Positions 17,301 through 25,480 of a stretch of 47,595 nucleotides of DNA are shown here, one piece after another. Under the pieces are notes generated by a model. That model had not been told where the DNA came from. It saw only the letters and a program-made list of their open reading frames with translations, and ran no database searches. The stretch is from Flavobacterium sp. A45 (lineage in GTDB: Bacteria > Bacteroidota > Bacteroidia > Flavobacteriales > Flavobacteriaceae). Every line of letters begins with the position of its first letter. Position 1 is the stretch's first letter. The translations under genes were made by a program, and so were the position numbers. Where the stretch lies: positions 1 to 47,595 of the forward strand of contig NZ_MUNX01000039.1 of NCBI RefSeq assembly GCF_002001005.1, given 5' to 3'.

Positions 17301-18021
17301 AAGTAATTCCGAGCGTGAAATGGCGAATGCAATGTACTTAGCAGGATTTGACGTAAAAGACGTTCACATGACTGATTTGATTACGGGACGTGAAAATCTT
17401 GAAGACATTCAATTCATTGGAGCTGTTGGAGGATTCTCAAATTCAGATGTTTTGGGTTCTGCCAAAGGTTGGGCAGGAGCTTTCAAATACAACGAAAAAG
17501 CAAACACCGCATTGAAAAACTTCTTTAAAAGAGAAGATACTTTATCTGTCGGAATCTGTAACGGATGCCAATTGTTTATGGAATTAGAATTGGTTAATCC
17601 TGAGCATGAAATTCACGGAAAAATGCTTCATAACGACAGCCACAAACACGAAAGTATTTTTACATCGGTAACTATTCAGGAAAACAAATCGGTGATGTTA
17701 TCGACTTTGGCTGGAAGTACTCTTGGAGTTTGGGTTTCTCATGGTGAAGGAAAATTCAATTTACCATACGCAGAAGACCAATACAATATTGTTGGAAAAT
17801 ACGGTTACGAAGGATATCCAGCGAATCCAAATGGATCAGCTTTCAATACCGCAATGTTATGTGATACAACAGGCCGTCACTTGGTAATGATGCCGCATAT
17901 TGAACGTTCAACTTTCCAATGGAACTGGGCAAATTATCCAAAAGACCGAAATGACGAGGTTACTCCTTGGCACGAAGCTTTTGTAAATGCAAAAAAATGG
18001 ATAGACAATACAAACAAATAA
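14362..18021 (+). CDS. purL: Phosphoribosylformylglycinamidine synthase (large fused PurL)
   Basis: A 1219-residue single-chain FGAM synthase, catalysing step four of de novo purine synthesis from FGAR, glutamine and ATP. It has the N-terminal PurS-like part, two AIRS-type synthetase halves (SEHCRHKIF, ETHNFPTTVEPFNGAATGSGG, HDHGAGGHLNC, then the second half with GKDSLSMK and GHDIGSGGL) and a C-terminal class I glutaminase with nucleophile Cys1066 in GICNGCQ and His1179/Glu1181 in MPHIER. The length is near E. coli PurL (1295). Unusual: at the synthetase-glutaminase junction residues 963-971 (VISSAVERP) are encoded by a palindromic repeat. It is monocistronic, with a strong promoter and terminator. 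Confidence 0.97.
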   Translation: MIHFFENQSKTVFAVQTQNEISAQDISKLNWLFADANKIEKSALSDFFVGPRATMITPWSTNAVEITQNMGITGIIRIEEFHKVAADFNDFDPMLSQKYTELNQDIFTIHIQPEAILDIDDIAAYNKSEGLALSQEEVEYLDNLSTKLGRKLTDSEIFAFSQANSEHCRHKIFNGTFVIDGVEKETSLFKLIKKTSQENPNDIVSAYKDNVAFVKGPRVQQFAPKTADKPDFYEIKEFDSVISLKAETHNFPTTVEPFNGAATGSGGEIRDRLAGGQGSLPMAGTAVYMTSYSRLEENRPWEDAVTERKWLYQTPMDILIKASNGASDFGNKFGQPLITGSVLTFEHEENNRKIGYDKVIMQAGGIGYGKLDQAIKHKPQEGDKIVILGGENYRIGMGGAAVSSADTGAFGSGIELNAIQRSNPEMQKRAANAIRGLVESDNNPIVSIHDHGAGGHLNCLSELVEETGGLIDLDKLPVGDPTLSAKEIIGNESQERMGLVIGKKDIDILQRIADRERSPMYQVGDVTADHRFTFESKTTGLKPMDYALEDFFGSSPKTVMTDNTINYNYAGLEYNVKNIATYLEQVLQLEAVACKDWLTNKVDRCVGGKVAKQQCAGPLQLPLNNCGVMALDYQGKEGVATSIGHSPIASLIDPVAGTRTAIAESLSNIVWAPIKDGLKGISLSANWMWACKNEGEDARLYAAVEACSDFAIELGINIPTGKDSLSMKQKYPNDEVIAPGTVIISAGGNCIDIRKVVEPVLQKDGGSIYYINLSQDDFKLGGSSLAQTLNVIGNDAPTIKDAAFFKNAFNTIQELILDNQILAGHDIGSGGLITTLLEMCFADVNLGAKIDFSVFEEKDIIKYLFAENIAVVFQANSDEAVEAKLSANNVSFFKLGSATTEATLDFGPCKLDIAKYRDIWFKTSFLLDQKQAKNGTAQARFDNYKNQVLNYTFPAHFTGKAPVISSAVERPKAAIIREKGSNSEREMANAMYLAGFDVKDVHMTDLITGRENLEDIQFIGAVGGFSNSDVLGSAKGWAGAFKYNEKANTALKNFFKREDTLSVGICNGCQLFMELELVNPEHEIHGKMLHNDSHKHESIFTSVTIQENKSVMLSTLAGSTLGVWVSHGEGKFNLPYAEDQYNIVGKYGYEGYPANPNGSAFNTAMLCDTTGRHLVMMPHIERSTFQWNWANYPKDRNDEVTPWHEAFVNAKKWIDNTNK
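17248..17272. repeat. Palindromic repeat inserted in frame in purL
   Basis: GTC-A-TCTCGA, GCGCAG, TCGAGA-GAC forms a 9-bp stem with one bulged base and a six-nt loop. This TCTCGA..gcgcag..TCGAGA core is, to my knowledge, a very common intergenic palindrome in flavobacterial and other genomes. Here it is read as VISSAVERP without breaking the frame, in the linker between PurL's synthetase and glutaminase domains. Confidence 0.75.
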
Positions 18022-18052
18022 GATTTTAATAATTTAAATTTTATTTACATAT

Positions 18053-18089
18053 AAAGCCCGTCTCTAGTTATTTTCAGAGACGGGTTTTT
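18053..18089 (+). terminator. Terminator of purL
   Basis: A perfect 9-bp stem (CCCGTCTCT / AGAGACGGG) is followed by TTTTT, 35 nt after the stop codon. Confidence 0.9.
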
Positions 18090-18136
18090 CATGAAGATTT
18101 TTGCCCTAAAATCTGAATTAACCTAAAAAACCACCA

Positions 18137-19018
18137 ATGAATACCATCAAAAACCTTTTTATTATAAGCCTACTACTTTTAATAAATCCTGTATTTGCAC
18201 AAATTTCAGATGAATCCTTAAAAATCAATCCCGTGTTAGAATTGTATGGTTCCAATGCAAAAACTCTGGGTCTAAAAGGAAATGTAGTCCAAATGCATGA
18301 GCAGCAATTTTCGATAAACGCAAAAGGGAACGTAACAGGTGATTCTGAATTGATCAATAATTTTTATAAATTTTACCCCGAAGGTTCAACAAAAGAATTT
18401 GAACAAAATTATAAGTATCTGCTGTCCAAAAAGAACTTTTTCAGCTACACCAACAAAGGTTATATTTCACATGTAGATATAGAGACTGTCAATGTTGTCA
18501 AGGATAAAGACACAACCGAAACCAATATGGAAAATGAAACTCAAACTCCAGATTTTTCTATAGCTGATTATAAATATGTGCAAAAGAAAAACATTTTGTA
18601 CAAAGGAGAAGAAGTTACCGAGGGTTCCCCAAAAAAGACAACAATCCGAAATGAGTACTTTTATCATTTCAATGATGACAATCAAATTTTCCAGATTGAT
18701 TACCAATCTGCAGATTTAACAACAAAATACATCTACGACTATAATGCACTGGTAAAAGAATTGCATACTTTCAAATCGGGTGTTTTATCCCATAAAAACA
18801 TTTATAAATACGATCGTAATAATAGGCTAATCAACATAGCGACAATTAATTCTGACAACAATACAAAATACCCAAATCTTGAAATAGTTATAACATATAA
18901 ACTCGACGAAACCGGAAACGCAATCGAGAAAAAAATGGTAACCTATCTTTATAACACTAAAGGTGTCAAGGAGTTTCTTGAAGGCTTTTTAAATTTATAT
19001 AATTATACCTATTTGTAG
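18137..19018 (+). CDS. Secreted protein with YD-like motifs, unknown
   Basis: A 293-residue protein with a signal peptide (MNTIKNLFIISLLLLINPVF, cleaved near FAQ). The mature part has short beta repeats that recall the YD/RHS pattern: YIYDYNALVKELHTF, YKYDRNNRLINIAT and ITYKLDETGNAIEKK. The motif G-N-V in GLKGNVVQM is also common in this group of Bacteroidota secreted proteins. No enzymatic motif is seen. It is probably periplasmic or surface-located. A hairpin lies after the stop, and a second secreted-protein gene starts about 110 nt downstream; the two may be functionally related, but this is not demonstrable. Confidence 0.8.
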   Translation: MNTIKNLFIISLLLLINPVFAQISDESLKINPVLELYGSNAKTLGLKGNVVQMHEQQFSINAKGNVTGDSELINNFYKFYPEGSTKEFEQNYKYLLSKKNFFSYTNKGYISHVDIETVNVVKDKDTTETNMENETQTPDFSIADYKYVQKKNILYKGEEVTEGSPKKTTIRNEYFYHFNDDNQIFQIDYQSADLTTKYIYDYNALVKELHTFKSGVLSHKNIYKYDRNNRLINIATINSDNNTKYPNLEIVITYKLDETGNAIEKKMVTYLYNTKGVKEFLEGFLNLYNYTYL

Positions 19019-19075
19019 TTTTTTATCTAAAATTCCGTTTGTATCTTAGCCAAAAGATTAAACATTTAACCTTAC

Positions 19076-19108
19076 CTAAAAAGCAACGCCCCTTGCTTTT
19101 TAGACTTT
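19076..19108 (+). terminator. Hairpin terminator after the YD-like protein gene
   Basis: A perfect 11-bp stem CTAAAAAGCAA / TTGCTTTTTAG with loop CGCCCC. The T-run is interrupted by AGAC, so termination may be partial. It lies in the leader of the next gene, 24 nt before its ATG, and could also act as an attenuator-like structure. Confidence 0.6.
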
Positions 19109-19126
19109 TAAAATTAACCTACATTC

Positions 19127-19570
19127 ATGAAAAAAATTACTTTGCTGCTTGCTGCGCTTGTATTAAGTGCAACTCATTCCTATGCCCAAATTAAAGTTAC
19201 CAAAATCAAAAACAAAGACAAAGACCACTATATCGCTACGGTTATTGGTTATCCAGTTACGGGTGTTTATTCTTATGTAAATCAAATTGAACCAATAACA
19301 ATCCTCAATCCCGATGGTACAGGAATTATGCAAAATGAAGATCTCGTAAAAGAAAATATCATTTGGGGAATAGAATGTACTGAATCTGGAGTTCCTGTTT
19401 TCAAAGAAGGATTCAATAGCGCTTCTTACTCTTTTTGGTATAAAAAAAGTGATACGGCCAAATCCAAATCAGAGGATGAAAACGAATGGATTTTACAGTC
19501 TTTTTCAATTCATCATGACAAAATGAAAATGTTTATTTCTGGAGAGAGAGTAAAAGAATATATCGAATAA
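19127..19570 (+). CDS. Small secreted protein, unknown
   Basis: A 147-residue product with a signal peptide (MKKITLLLAALVLSATHSYA). The mature part is about 126 residues, with a beta-rich pattern (IATVIGYPVTGVYSYVNQIE, ITILNPDGTGIMQNED) and a possible exposed Cys in WGIECTESG. I do not recognise a family. It stands alone, with 239 nt downstream that hold no gene or clear structure. Confidence 0.75.
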   Translation: MKKITLLLAALVLSATHSYAQIKVTKIKNKDKDHYIATVIGYPVTGVYSYVNQIEPITILNPDGTGIMQNEDLVKENIIWGIECTESGVPVFKEGFNSASYSFWYKKSDTAKSKSEDENEWILQSFSIHHDKMKMFISGERVKEYIE

Positions 19571-19809
19571 CAATATTCTGTATCAAAAACCGTAAATACT
19601 TGTATATCTCCTGTTTCGCAAGTTATTTTACTTCAAAACCAATTTAAAAAAGCGTTTTTCTTAACCCAATTCATCTAATTTATACAATTTTAAGAAATCG
19701 ATTTCGTTGATTACCAATAATGTAATTATATTAATCGTAATTAATCATTGGAAAATAAAAATTATTATTAATTTTTATTTAATTTGCGAAAAAATTTAAC
19801 AATCATACA

Positions 19810-21591
19810 ATGAGAACGATTACCCGTCTTTTTGATTTCCATTACTATCAGCTAGAAAATTACAACAAATTAGATGCTTTGGTTACCAAGCAAAATGATG
19901 TTTGGGTAAAAACCTCAACCCAGGAATATCTTGATAAAGCCAATGCAATTTCTAGGGCATTGCTAAGGATGGGCGTCCAAAAAGATGACAAAATAGCTAT
20001 CATTTCAAGCAACAATAGAACGGAGTGGCATATCATGGACATTGGTATTTTACAAACCGGTGCCCAAAACGTACCGATTTATCCAACTATTGCTCAAGAA
20101 GATTATGAATATATTCTAAATCATTCTGAAGCTATGTATGTATTTGTTTCGGATATTGAAGTATACAATAAAGTAAATAATATAAAGGCGAATGTACCTT
20201 CCCTAAAAGAGGTTTTTTCATTCAATGAAATTGGGGGATGCAGAAACTGGACTGAATTATTAAATCTTGGTGAAGACAAAAGTAATCAGGATGTTGTTGA
20301 GGACAGAAAAAACAATGTAAAACCAGACGACTTAGCGACTATCATTTATACATCGGGAACAACAGGACGTCCAAAAGGAGTTATGTTATCTCATAGAAAT
20401 ATTGTTTCAAATGTACTTAACAGTGCGTCCAGAATTCCTTTTGAAGCAGGAAAAAGTGTGGCATTGAGCTTCCTTCCTATCTGCCATATTTTCGAAAGAA
20501 TGATTTTATATCTGTACCAATATTATGGTGTTTCAGTATATTTTGGAGAATCCATAGACAAAATCAGCAGTAATTTAAAAGAAGTAAGACCAACCGTTAT
20601 CACTGCTGTACCAAGACTTCTGGAAAAAGTATACGATAGTATTCTCGCAAAAGGAACCGAATTGAAAGGAATTAAAAAAATGCTTTTCTTTTGGGCTATC
20701 AATTTAGGACTGCGTTACGAACCTTATGGAGCCAATGGTTTTTGGTATGAATTCCAATTAAAAATTGCCCGTAAACTAATTTTCAGCAAATGGAAAGAAG
20801 GTTTGGGAGGTAACTTAGATTTAATGGTTTCCGGAAGTGCCGCTTTACAAAAAAGATTGTCACGCGTATTTGCAGCTGCCGAAATTCCAGTAATGGAAGG
20901 TTACGGATTAACCGAAACTTCTCCTGTAATTACTGTAAATGACATGAGAAACAGAGGTTTCAAAGTTGGAACCGTTGGAAAAGCTATTGACAATGTAGAA
21001 GTGAAAATTGCCGAAGATGGTGAAATTCTTTGCAAAGGTCCAAATGTCATGATGGGTTATTACAAAGATCCCGAAAAAACAGCTGAAGCTATCATCGATG
21101 GCTATTTCCATACGGGAGATATCGGTAATGTTGATCAAAATGGATTTTTAACCATAACTGATCGCAAGAAAGAAATGTTTAAAACTTCTGGAGGAAAATA
21201 CATTGCACCTCAAATTATCGAAAACACCATGAAACAATCTCGTTTTATCGAGCAGATTATGGTTATCGGCGATGGAGAAAAAATGCCTGGAGCTTTTATA
21301 CAACCAAATTTTGATTTTATCAAAGAATGGGAAAAATTACACGGTATTGAAGTAGGGAAAACAAACCAAGAAATAATTTCGAACCCAAAAGTAATTGCCC
21401 GAATTCAGGAAGAAATTGACCATATCAATCCGAAATTTGGAAATTGGGAACAAGTAAAACGTTTCGAATTAACTCCAGATGTTTGGTCTATTGATGGTGG
21501 ACACCTTACTCCTACTCTAAAATTGAAAAGAAAAATCATATTGGAAATTTACAAAAAACAATATGAAAAAATATACGGTCATCCGCTGTAG
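19810..21591 (+). CDS. Long-chain acyl-CoA synthetase (AMP-forming)
   Basis: A 593-residue ANL-superfamily ligase that activates fatty acids to acyl-AMP and then acyl-CoA at the membrane face. The P-loop signature IIYTSGTTGRPKG spans residues 178-190. The A5 motif is GYGLTETSP with Glu369, the A7/A8 region reads GYFHTGDIG and DRKKEMFKTSGGKYIAP, and the C-terminal lysine lies near LTPTLKLKRK. The length and insertion pattern match the FAA1/FadD15 subgroup. It can feed the marR-fadNAE beta-oxidation genes 6 kb downstream, though it is transcribed separately and has its own terminator. Confidence 0.94.
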   Translation: MRTITRLFDFHYYQLENYNKLDALVTKQNDVWVKTSTQEYLDKANAISRALLRMGVQKDDKIAIISSNNRTEWHIMDIGILQTGAQNVPIYPTIAQEDYEYILNHSEAMYVFVSDIEVYNKVNNIKANVPSLKEVFSFNEIGGCRNWTELLNLGEDKSNQDVVEDRKNNVKPDDLATIIYTSGTTGRPKGVMLSHRNIVSNVLNSASRIPFEAGKSVALSFLPICHIFERMILYLYQYYGVSVYFGESIDKISSNLKEVRPTVITAVPRLLEKVYDSILAKGTELKGIKKMLFFWAINLGLRYEPYGANGFWYEFQLKIARKLIFSKWKEGLGGNLDLMVSGSAALQKRLSRVFAAAEIPVMEGYGLTETSPVITVNDMRNRGFKVGTVGKAIDNVEVKIAEDGEILCKGPNVMMGYYKDPEKTAEAIIDGYFHTGDIGNVDQNGFLTITDRKKEMFKTSGGKYIAPQIIENTMKQSRFIEQIMVIGDGEKMPGAFIQPNFDFIKEWEKLHGIEVGKTNQEIISNPKVIARIQEEIDHINPKFGNWEQVKRFELTPDVWSIDGGHLTPTLKLKRKIILEIYKKQYEKIYGHPL

Positions 21592-21612
21592 ACTTTTATA
21601 TTTAAAAAACCT

Positions 21613-21645
21613 CAAAGTCCTGATAGTTACTATCGGGACTTTTTG
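21613..21645 (+). terminator. Terminator of the acyl-CoA synthetase gene
   Basis: GTCCTGATA pairs with TATCGGGAC (one G-U) across a short loop and is followed by TTTTTG. It starts about 22 nt after the stop codon. Confidence 0.85.
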
Positions 21646-21724
21646 TATTTAAAAACTTCTTATCTTCACAATTAATTAAAAATAACAGATACGGTTTCAT
21701 GCAGTGAATGTATTTGAATCAAAC

Positions 21725-21790
21725 TCTCACAAAGACGCTAAGACGCAAAGAGAAAGGTTTTAAACTTTGCGCCTTTGCGTCTTTGCGAGA
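21725..21790. repeat. Inverted repeat of ACGCAAAG units
   Basis: Arms of 26 nt (21725-21750 and 21765-21790) pair at 23 of 26 positions around a 14-nt loop. Each arm is itself built of near-tandem units (ACAAAG ACGCTAAG ACGCAAAG). It lies between two genes on the same strand and contains no coding capacity. It belongs with the similar elements near 27.5, 38.1 and 41.2 kb in design. Confidence 0.85.
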
Positions 21791-21845
21791 AAAAAACATT
21801 GCGTGATAACTGCCATAATCTATTAAAAACAAATAATATAAACTT

Positions 21846-22895
21846 ATGAGAATCAAAATCTACACCATGCTTTTCATCAGCCTATTTTTTATTGTGGGCT
21901 GTAAAGAAAAAACCGAAGATAGTGTTAAAGCCAATTACCTTGATTTTTCCAAAAGGGATGACCAATTTACGGGCGGTATCAAAATGATTCCTATCACCAC
22001 TCCAAAAGGGACTTTCAAAGTTTGGACAAAAACCGTGGGAAACAATCCAACTATCAAAGTATTATTACTTCACGGAGGCCCAGGTCTCACCCATGAACTG
22101 TATGAGTCATTTGACGGCTATTTCCCGAACGAAAGCATTGAATACATCTACTATGATCAATTGGGTTCCTATTACAGCGATCAGCCGAACGACAATAGTC
22201 TGTGGACAAATGAACGATTTGTGGAAGAAGTGGAACAGGTTCGAAAAGCACTCGGTTGTGACAATACCAATTTTTATGTTTTGGGACAATCCTGGGGTGG
22301 AATCCTGGCTATGGAATACGCCTTGAAATACCAAAAGAATCTCAAAGGACTGATTATTTCCAATATGATGGCCAGTGCACCTGCTTACAACAAATATGCC
22401 GAAGAAGTTCTTGGACCAAAACTCCCAAAAGCCGTTTTTGACCAAATCAAAACATTTGAAAAAAACAAGGATTACACCAATCCAAAATACACCGAACTGC
22501 TGTTTAAATATTATTATACCGAACACATTCTGAGAATGCCTGTTGACCAATGGCCGGAATCCATAAACAGAGCTTTCAAGCACATGAACCCGAATGTGTA
22601 TGTGTACATGCAAGGCCCAAGTGAATTTGGAATTACGGGAGATGCCACTTTAAAAGATTGGGATGTAACTGCCCGACTTAAAACGATTACCGTTCCAACT
22701 TTGGTTATTGGTGCCAAATACGATACTATGGATCCCAAACACATGGAATGGATGTCCCACGAAGTACAAAACGGACGCTTTTTGTTTTGCCCGAACGGAA
22801 GCCACCTTTCACAATACGACGACCAGAAAAATTATTTTAAAGGCGTGATTCAGTTTTTGAGAGATGTGGATAGCGGGGAATTTAAGAAAGGGTGA
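21846..22895 (+). CDS. Proline iminopeptidase-like (S33) alpha/beta-hydrolase lipoprotein
   Basis: A 349-residue lipoprotein: signal MRIKIYTMLFISLFFIVGC with a lipobox and Cys19. The body is an S33-type alpha/beta hydrolase with the oxyanion motif HGGPG, the nucleophile elbow GQSWGG (Ser149), an Asp candidate in VIGAKYDTMDP and a His in NGSHLSQYDD. These motifs match proline iminopeptidases and related amide hydrolases (for example L-amino acid amidase). Anchoring by lipid places it in the periplasm or outer membrane, whereas classical Pip is cytoplasmic. It is monocistronic and convergent with the subtilase gene. Confidence 0.9.
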   Translation: MRIKIYTMLFISLFFIVGCKEKTEDSVKANYLDFSKRDDQFTGGIKMIPITTPKGTFKVWTKTVGNNPTIKVLLLHGGPGLTHELYESFDGYFPNESIEYIYYDQLGSYYSDQPNDNSLWTNERFVEEVEQVRKALGCDNTNFYVLGQSWGGILAMEYALKYQKNLKGLIISNMMASAPAYNKYAEEVLGPKLPKAVFDQIKTFEKNKDYTNPKYTELLFKYYYTEHILRMPVDQWPESINRAFKHMNPNVYVYMQGPSEFGITGDATLKDWDVTARLKTITVPTLVIGAKYDTMDPKHMEWMSHEVQNGRFLFCPNGSHLSQYDDQKNYFKGVIQFLRDVDSGEFKKG

Positions 22896-22920
22896 ATGAT
22901 TTGAAAGATGGTAGAAATAT

Positions 22921-22947
22921 AAAAGCGTCCTGAATTGGGACGCTTTT
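22921..22947. terminator. Bidirectional terminator between S33 hydrolase and subtilase genes
   Basis: A perfect 10-bp stem AAAAGCGTCC / GGACGCTTTT lies between two convergent genes. Both flanks supply T or A runs, so it can serve both directions. Confidence 0.8.
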
Positions 22948-23023
22948 GATTTTTTATAAACTTTAAATTCTCTTTTTTATCGAAAGAAATATTAGGTATT
23001 GAGATTTCGGATAGTCATTTACA

Positions 23024-25480
23024 TTATAAAGGGATAGCCAATTGATTCATTACTGGGGTATATAAATCAATATCATTTTCTTCAGTCTCTAAACTAACAA
23101 TTAAACTATAACGAACTACTTCGTTAAATTTATTTTGTCTTTTTAAATTCTTGTACCAACCATTTTTAGGAAAAACAGCTAGAATATTTCTTTCAGACAT
23201 TTCAATCCCAGTTATTGTAATAAAATCTTTTCTAATTGATCCTTTCGAACCAACTTTAGTTCCTAGATCCCATTTTACACCATCTCTTTTTGGTTTGGTA
23301 TCATCTGTTTCATCTTCAGGTTTTGATATTCTTTTTTGAAACTCTGCCAGAGTTTCATATCTTTTTATTAATTCAAAATCTAATTGATGAGAATGATAAG
23401 AATAATGAGTTGCTAATCTCCTACTACCCGGATTGGGTTCAACATAATATGATAATGTAACTATCAATTTTACGGATTTATCCTCTAAGCTTTTTAAAGC
23501 TTCTTTAGGCCAAGGAAGATTAAACAAATGGTATTTATTATATTGTCCTTTTGATTTTTCATTTTTATAAGGCTGAATTTCTCTTTCCGCAATTAAAGTC
23601 AGTGAATTTTCAACACTAAACTTTGCTTTTTGAATACTTGGTACACCATAACCAACAGTTCTCAAAAGATTTCTTTTATCCTTTGCATTTCTTTTCATTG
23701 CATCAGTCCAATCAGCAGAATGAACCATTAAACCTCGTATGGTCTCTACCCAATAATGTGGATACATTGTTCTTAATTCAGCCGCCATTTTTGATGCTAA
23801 AGCAGCAGCTCCACTAGTGTCTCCAAAAGATATAAAAATATCATTTGCAAAATCTGCATCAGTTGTCAAAAGTCTTAATTCCGAATGGTCTGAAGTTAGA
23901 ATTCCATCTGTAGATCTATTTCCTCCTTCAAAAACTAAATCAGGTTTATTTGGCCAACTATTATCAAATAAAAGTGAGGTTGAATTACTTGGAGACATAG
24001 CGCCATTTTCAGCTAATGGTTTATAGCCAGTTGAAATGTCTATTTTATCTTTTCTTGTATAAGTACCTATCGTAAGTGCATTATAGGCTTGCGCTGGATC
24101 ATTAATACATTCTGTTTCATTTAAAAACGGATATTCTTCATGCTTATTTATCTCAACATTACCTCCACTTACAATAAATAATTGCTGTCCTAATTCTTTA
24201 CCAAAACAAATTTTATCAATAATAGCTGAACTCGAAGAAGGTCTCCCTTTAAAAACATTATTTCTCAAAATAGTTAAACAATAAACTCTTAAATTATTTG
24301 GTTTATTGATTGATGGAATACTAACTGCATTTTCAAATTTTGGAGCATCAAATTTTTCATCTTCTTGAATATTATTAAATATTTTAAACGACTCTAAACC
24401 ATGATAAATTTGAATATTTTCTGAAGAACTTAATACATCTGTTAAATCCCCATATAATGCTAAACCTGCGACCCCAGTTCCATGACCTCCATTAGGATAA
24501 CTATCTTGAAACCCCCAAGATTCATTATATGAATGTAAATTATTATCAAAAACAAAGTTTTCTAATAATGGATGCTTATTATTTATTCCAGTATCTAATA
24601 AGCAGATTAATACGCTATTGTCATCAAAATTATTTTCAGTTCTTTCTTTTAAATCGTTTAACCATTCTCTTTTATCTTCAAAAGATTCTATAAAGTTTGC
24701 AACTTCTTGTGGATGTCTTAACTCTGCTAAATTATCAAGTAGTAATAATGAATTCGAAAGTTGCTCTGAAGTCCCTTTTATAACCTTAACAATATACTCT
24801 GCTAATTCAATTTGTGATTGACCAATTTGACAACCAATAATCTCTAAATTATTATAAACACTCTTTAATTTTGCAATGTAATCGTCCGACTTACGAAACC
24901 ATACTTCCCACCAAATATTTTCATTCTCGTTTGGAAATGGATAATATAAACCATCAACCCAAAAAGATTTTAGCGTAGCAATTTTTAAATCGTTAATATT
25001 GTTAAGTAACTTTTTATTTTTAGGCTCACCTGTATCAATTTTTTCTTTTGTTAGTTTATCTGTTTTAATGAAATTTTCATTTAAATAAACTTCAATTTTT
25101 TTTATAAAATTAGAAACGTCACCTTCATTAGCTAAAACAACTAAAGAATATTTATACTCTTCTATACTTTCAATTAATCTTGTCTCTTCATTAATGTTTA
25201 ATAATTGAAAACCACTTTTATCGAAAGAATCAAAAGACAATTTATAACCCCAATCTGAAGTAAATTCAATATAAACAGAATCATCTTTTATTAGAGAAGG
25301 GTTGGTTTCTGAATTATCAAAAAAGTTTTTGATTTCATTTATTTTTTGAAGCAAATTATTCCCATGAATATACCTGTCATTGGGCTTTTCAATATATTTG
25401 CTACCTCTTCCTAGTACGGTTGTTTTAAAAATATCTGTAGTAGTGTTTCCTTCAAATTTAATATGTGATTTATTTTTCAT
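23024..25480 (-). CDS. Cytoplasmic subtilisin-like serine protease (S8) partnered with an AAA+ ATPase
   Basis: An 818-residue protein without signal peptide or membrane helix. Residues 1-290 form an N-terminal extension (opening HIKFEGNTTTDIFKT, then RYIHGNNLLQKINE) like that of Y4bN-type subtilases. The S8 catalytic domain has the full triad: Asp296 in LLDTGINNKHP, His333 in GGHGTGVAGL and Ser556 in GDTSGAAA, plus oxyanion Asn441 in VSGGN. About 200 further residues form a beta-rich tail. Its start overlaps the end of the AAA+ gene by 11 nt, which indicates coupled translation and a joint function: an ATPase-controlled protease. Base composition looks more AT-rich than neighbouring housekeeping genes, consistent with acquisition. 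Role inferred: conflict or defence; not proven. Confidence 0.9.
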   Translation of the reverse strand: MKNKSHIKFEGNTTTDIFKTTVLGRGSKYIEKPNDRYIHGNNLLQKINEIKNFFDNSETNPSLIKDDSVYIEFTSDWGYKLSFDSFDKSGFQLLNINEETRLIESIEEYKYSLVVLANEGDVSNFIKKIEVYLNENFIKTDKLTKEKIDTGEPKNKKLLNNINDLKIATLKSFWVDGLYYPFPNENENIWWEVWFRKSDDYIAKLKSVYNNLEIIGCQIGQSQIELAEYIVKVIKGTSEQLSNSLLLLDNLAELRHPQEVANFIESFEDKREWLNDLKERTENNFDDNSVLICLLDTGINNKHPLLENFVFDNNLHSYNESWGFQDSYPNGGHGTGVAGLALYGDLTDVLSSSENIQIYHGLESFKIFNNIQEDEKFDAPKFENAVSIPSINKPNNLRVYCLTILRNNVFKGRPSSSSAIIDKICFGKELGQQLFIVSGGNVEINKHEEYPFLNETECINDPAQAYNALTIGTYTRKDKIDISTGYKPLAENGAMSPSNSTSLLFDNSWPNKPDLVFEGGNRSTDGILTSDHSELRLLTTDADFANDIFISFGDTSGAAALASKMAAELRTMYPHYWVETIRGLMVHSADWTDAMKRNAKDKRNLLRTVGYGVPSIQKAKFSVENSLTLIAEREIQPYKNEKSKGQYNKYHLFNLPWPKEALKSLEDKSVKLIVTLSYYVEPNPGSRRLATHYSYHSHQLDFELIKRYETLAEFQKRISKPEDETDDTKPKRDGVKWDLGTKVGSKGSIRKDFITITGIEMSERNILAVFPKNGWYKNLKRQNKFNEVVRYSLIVSLETEENDIDLYTPVMNQLAIPL

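Noticed and set aside
19571..19809. 239-nt gap before the acyl-CoA synthetase gene
   Set aside because: I looked for a promoter; TTAATTTG is near consensus but the nearest TTG is 28 nt away, so I do not call it.
21719..21795. Possible CRISPR because of repeated ACGCAAAG units
   Set aside because: Units are 7-9 nt, form one inverted pair and have no spacers; no cas genes in the window.
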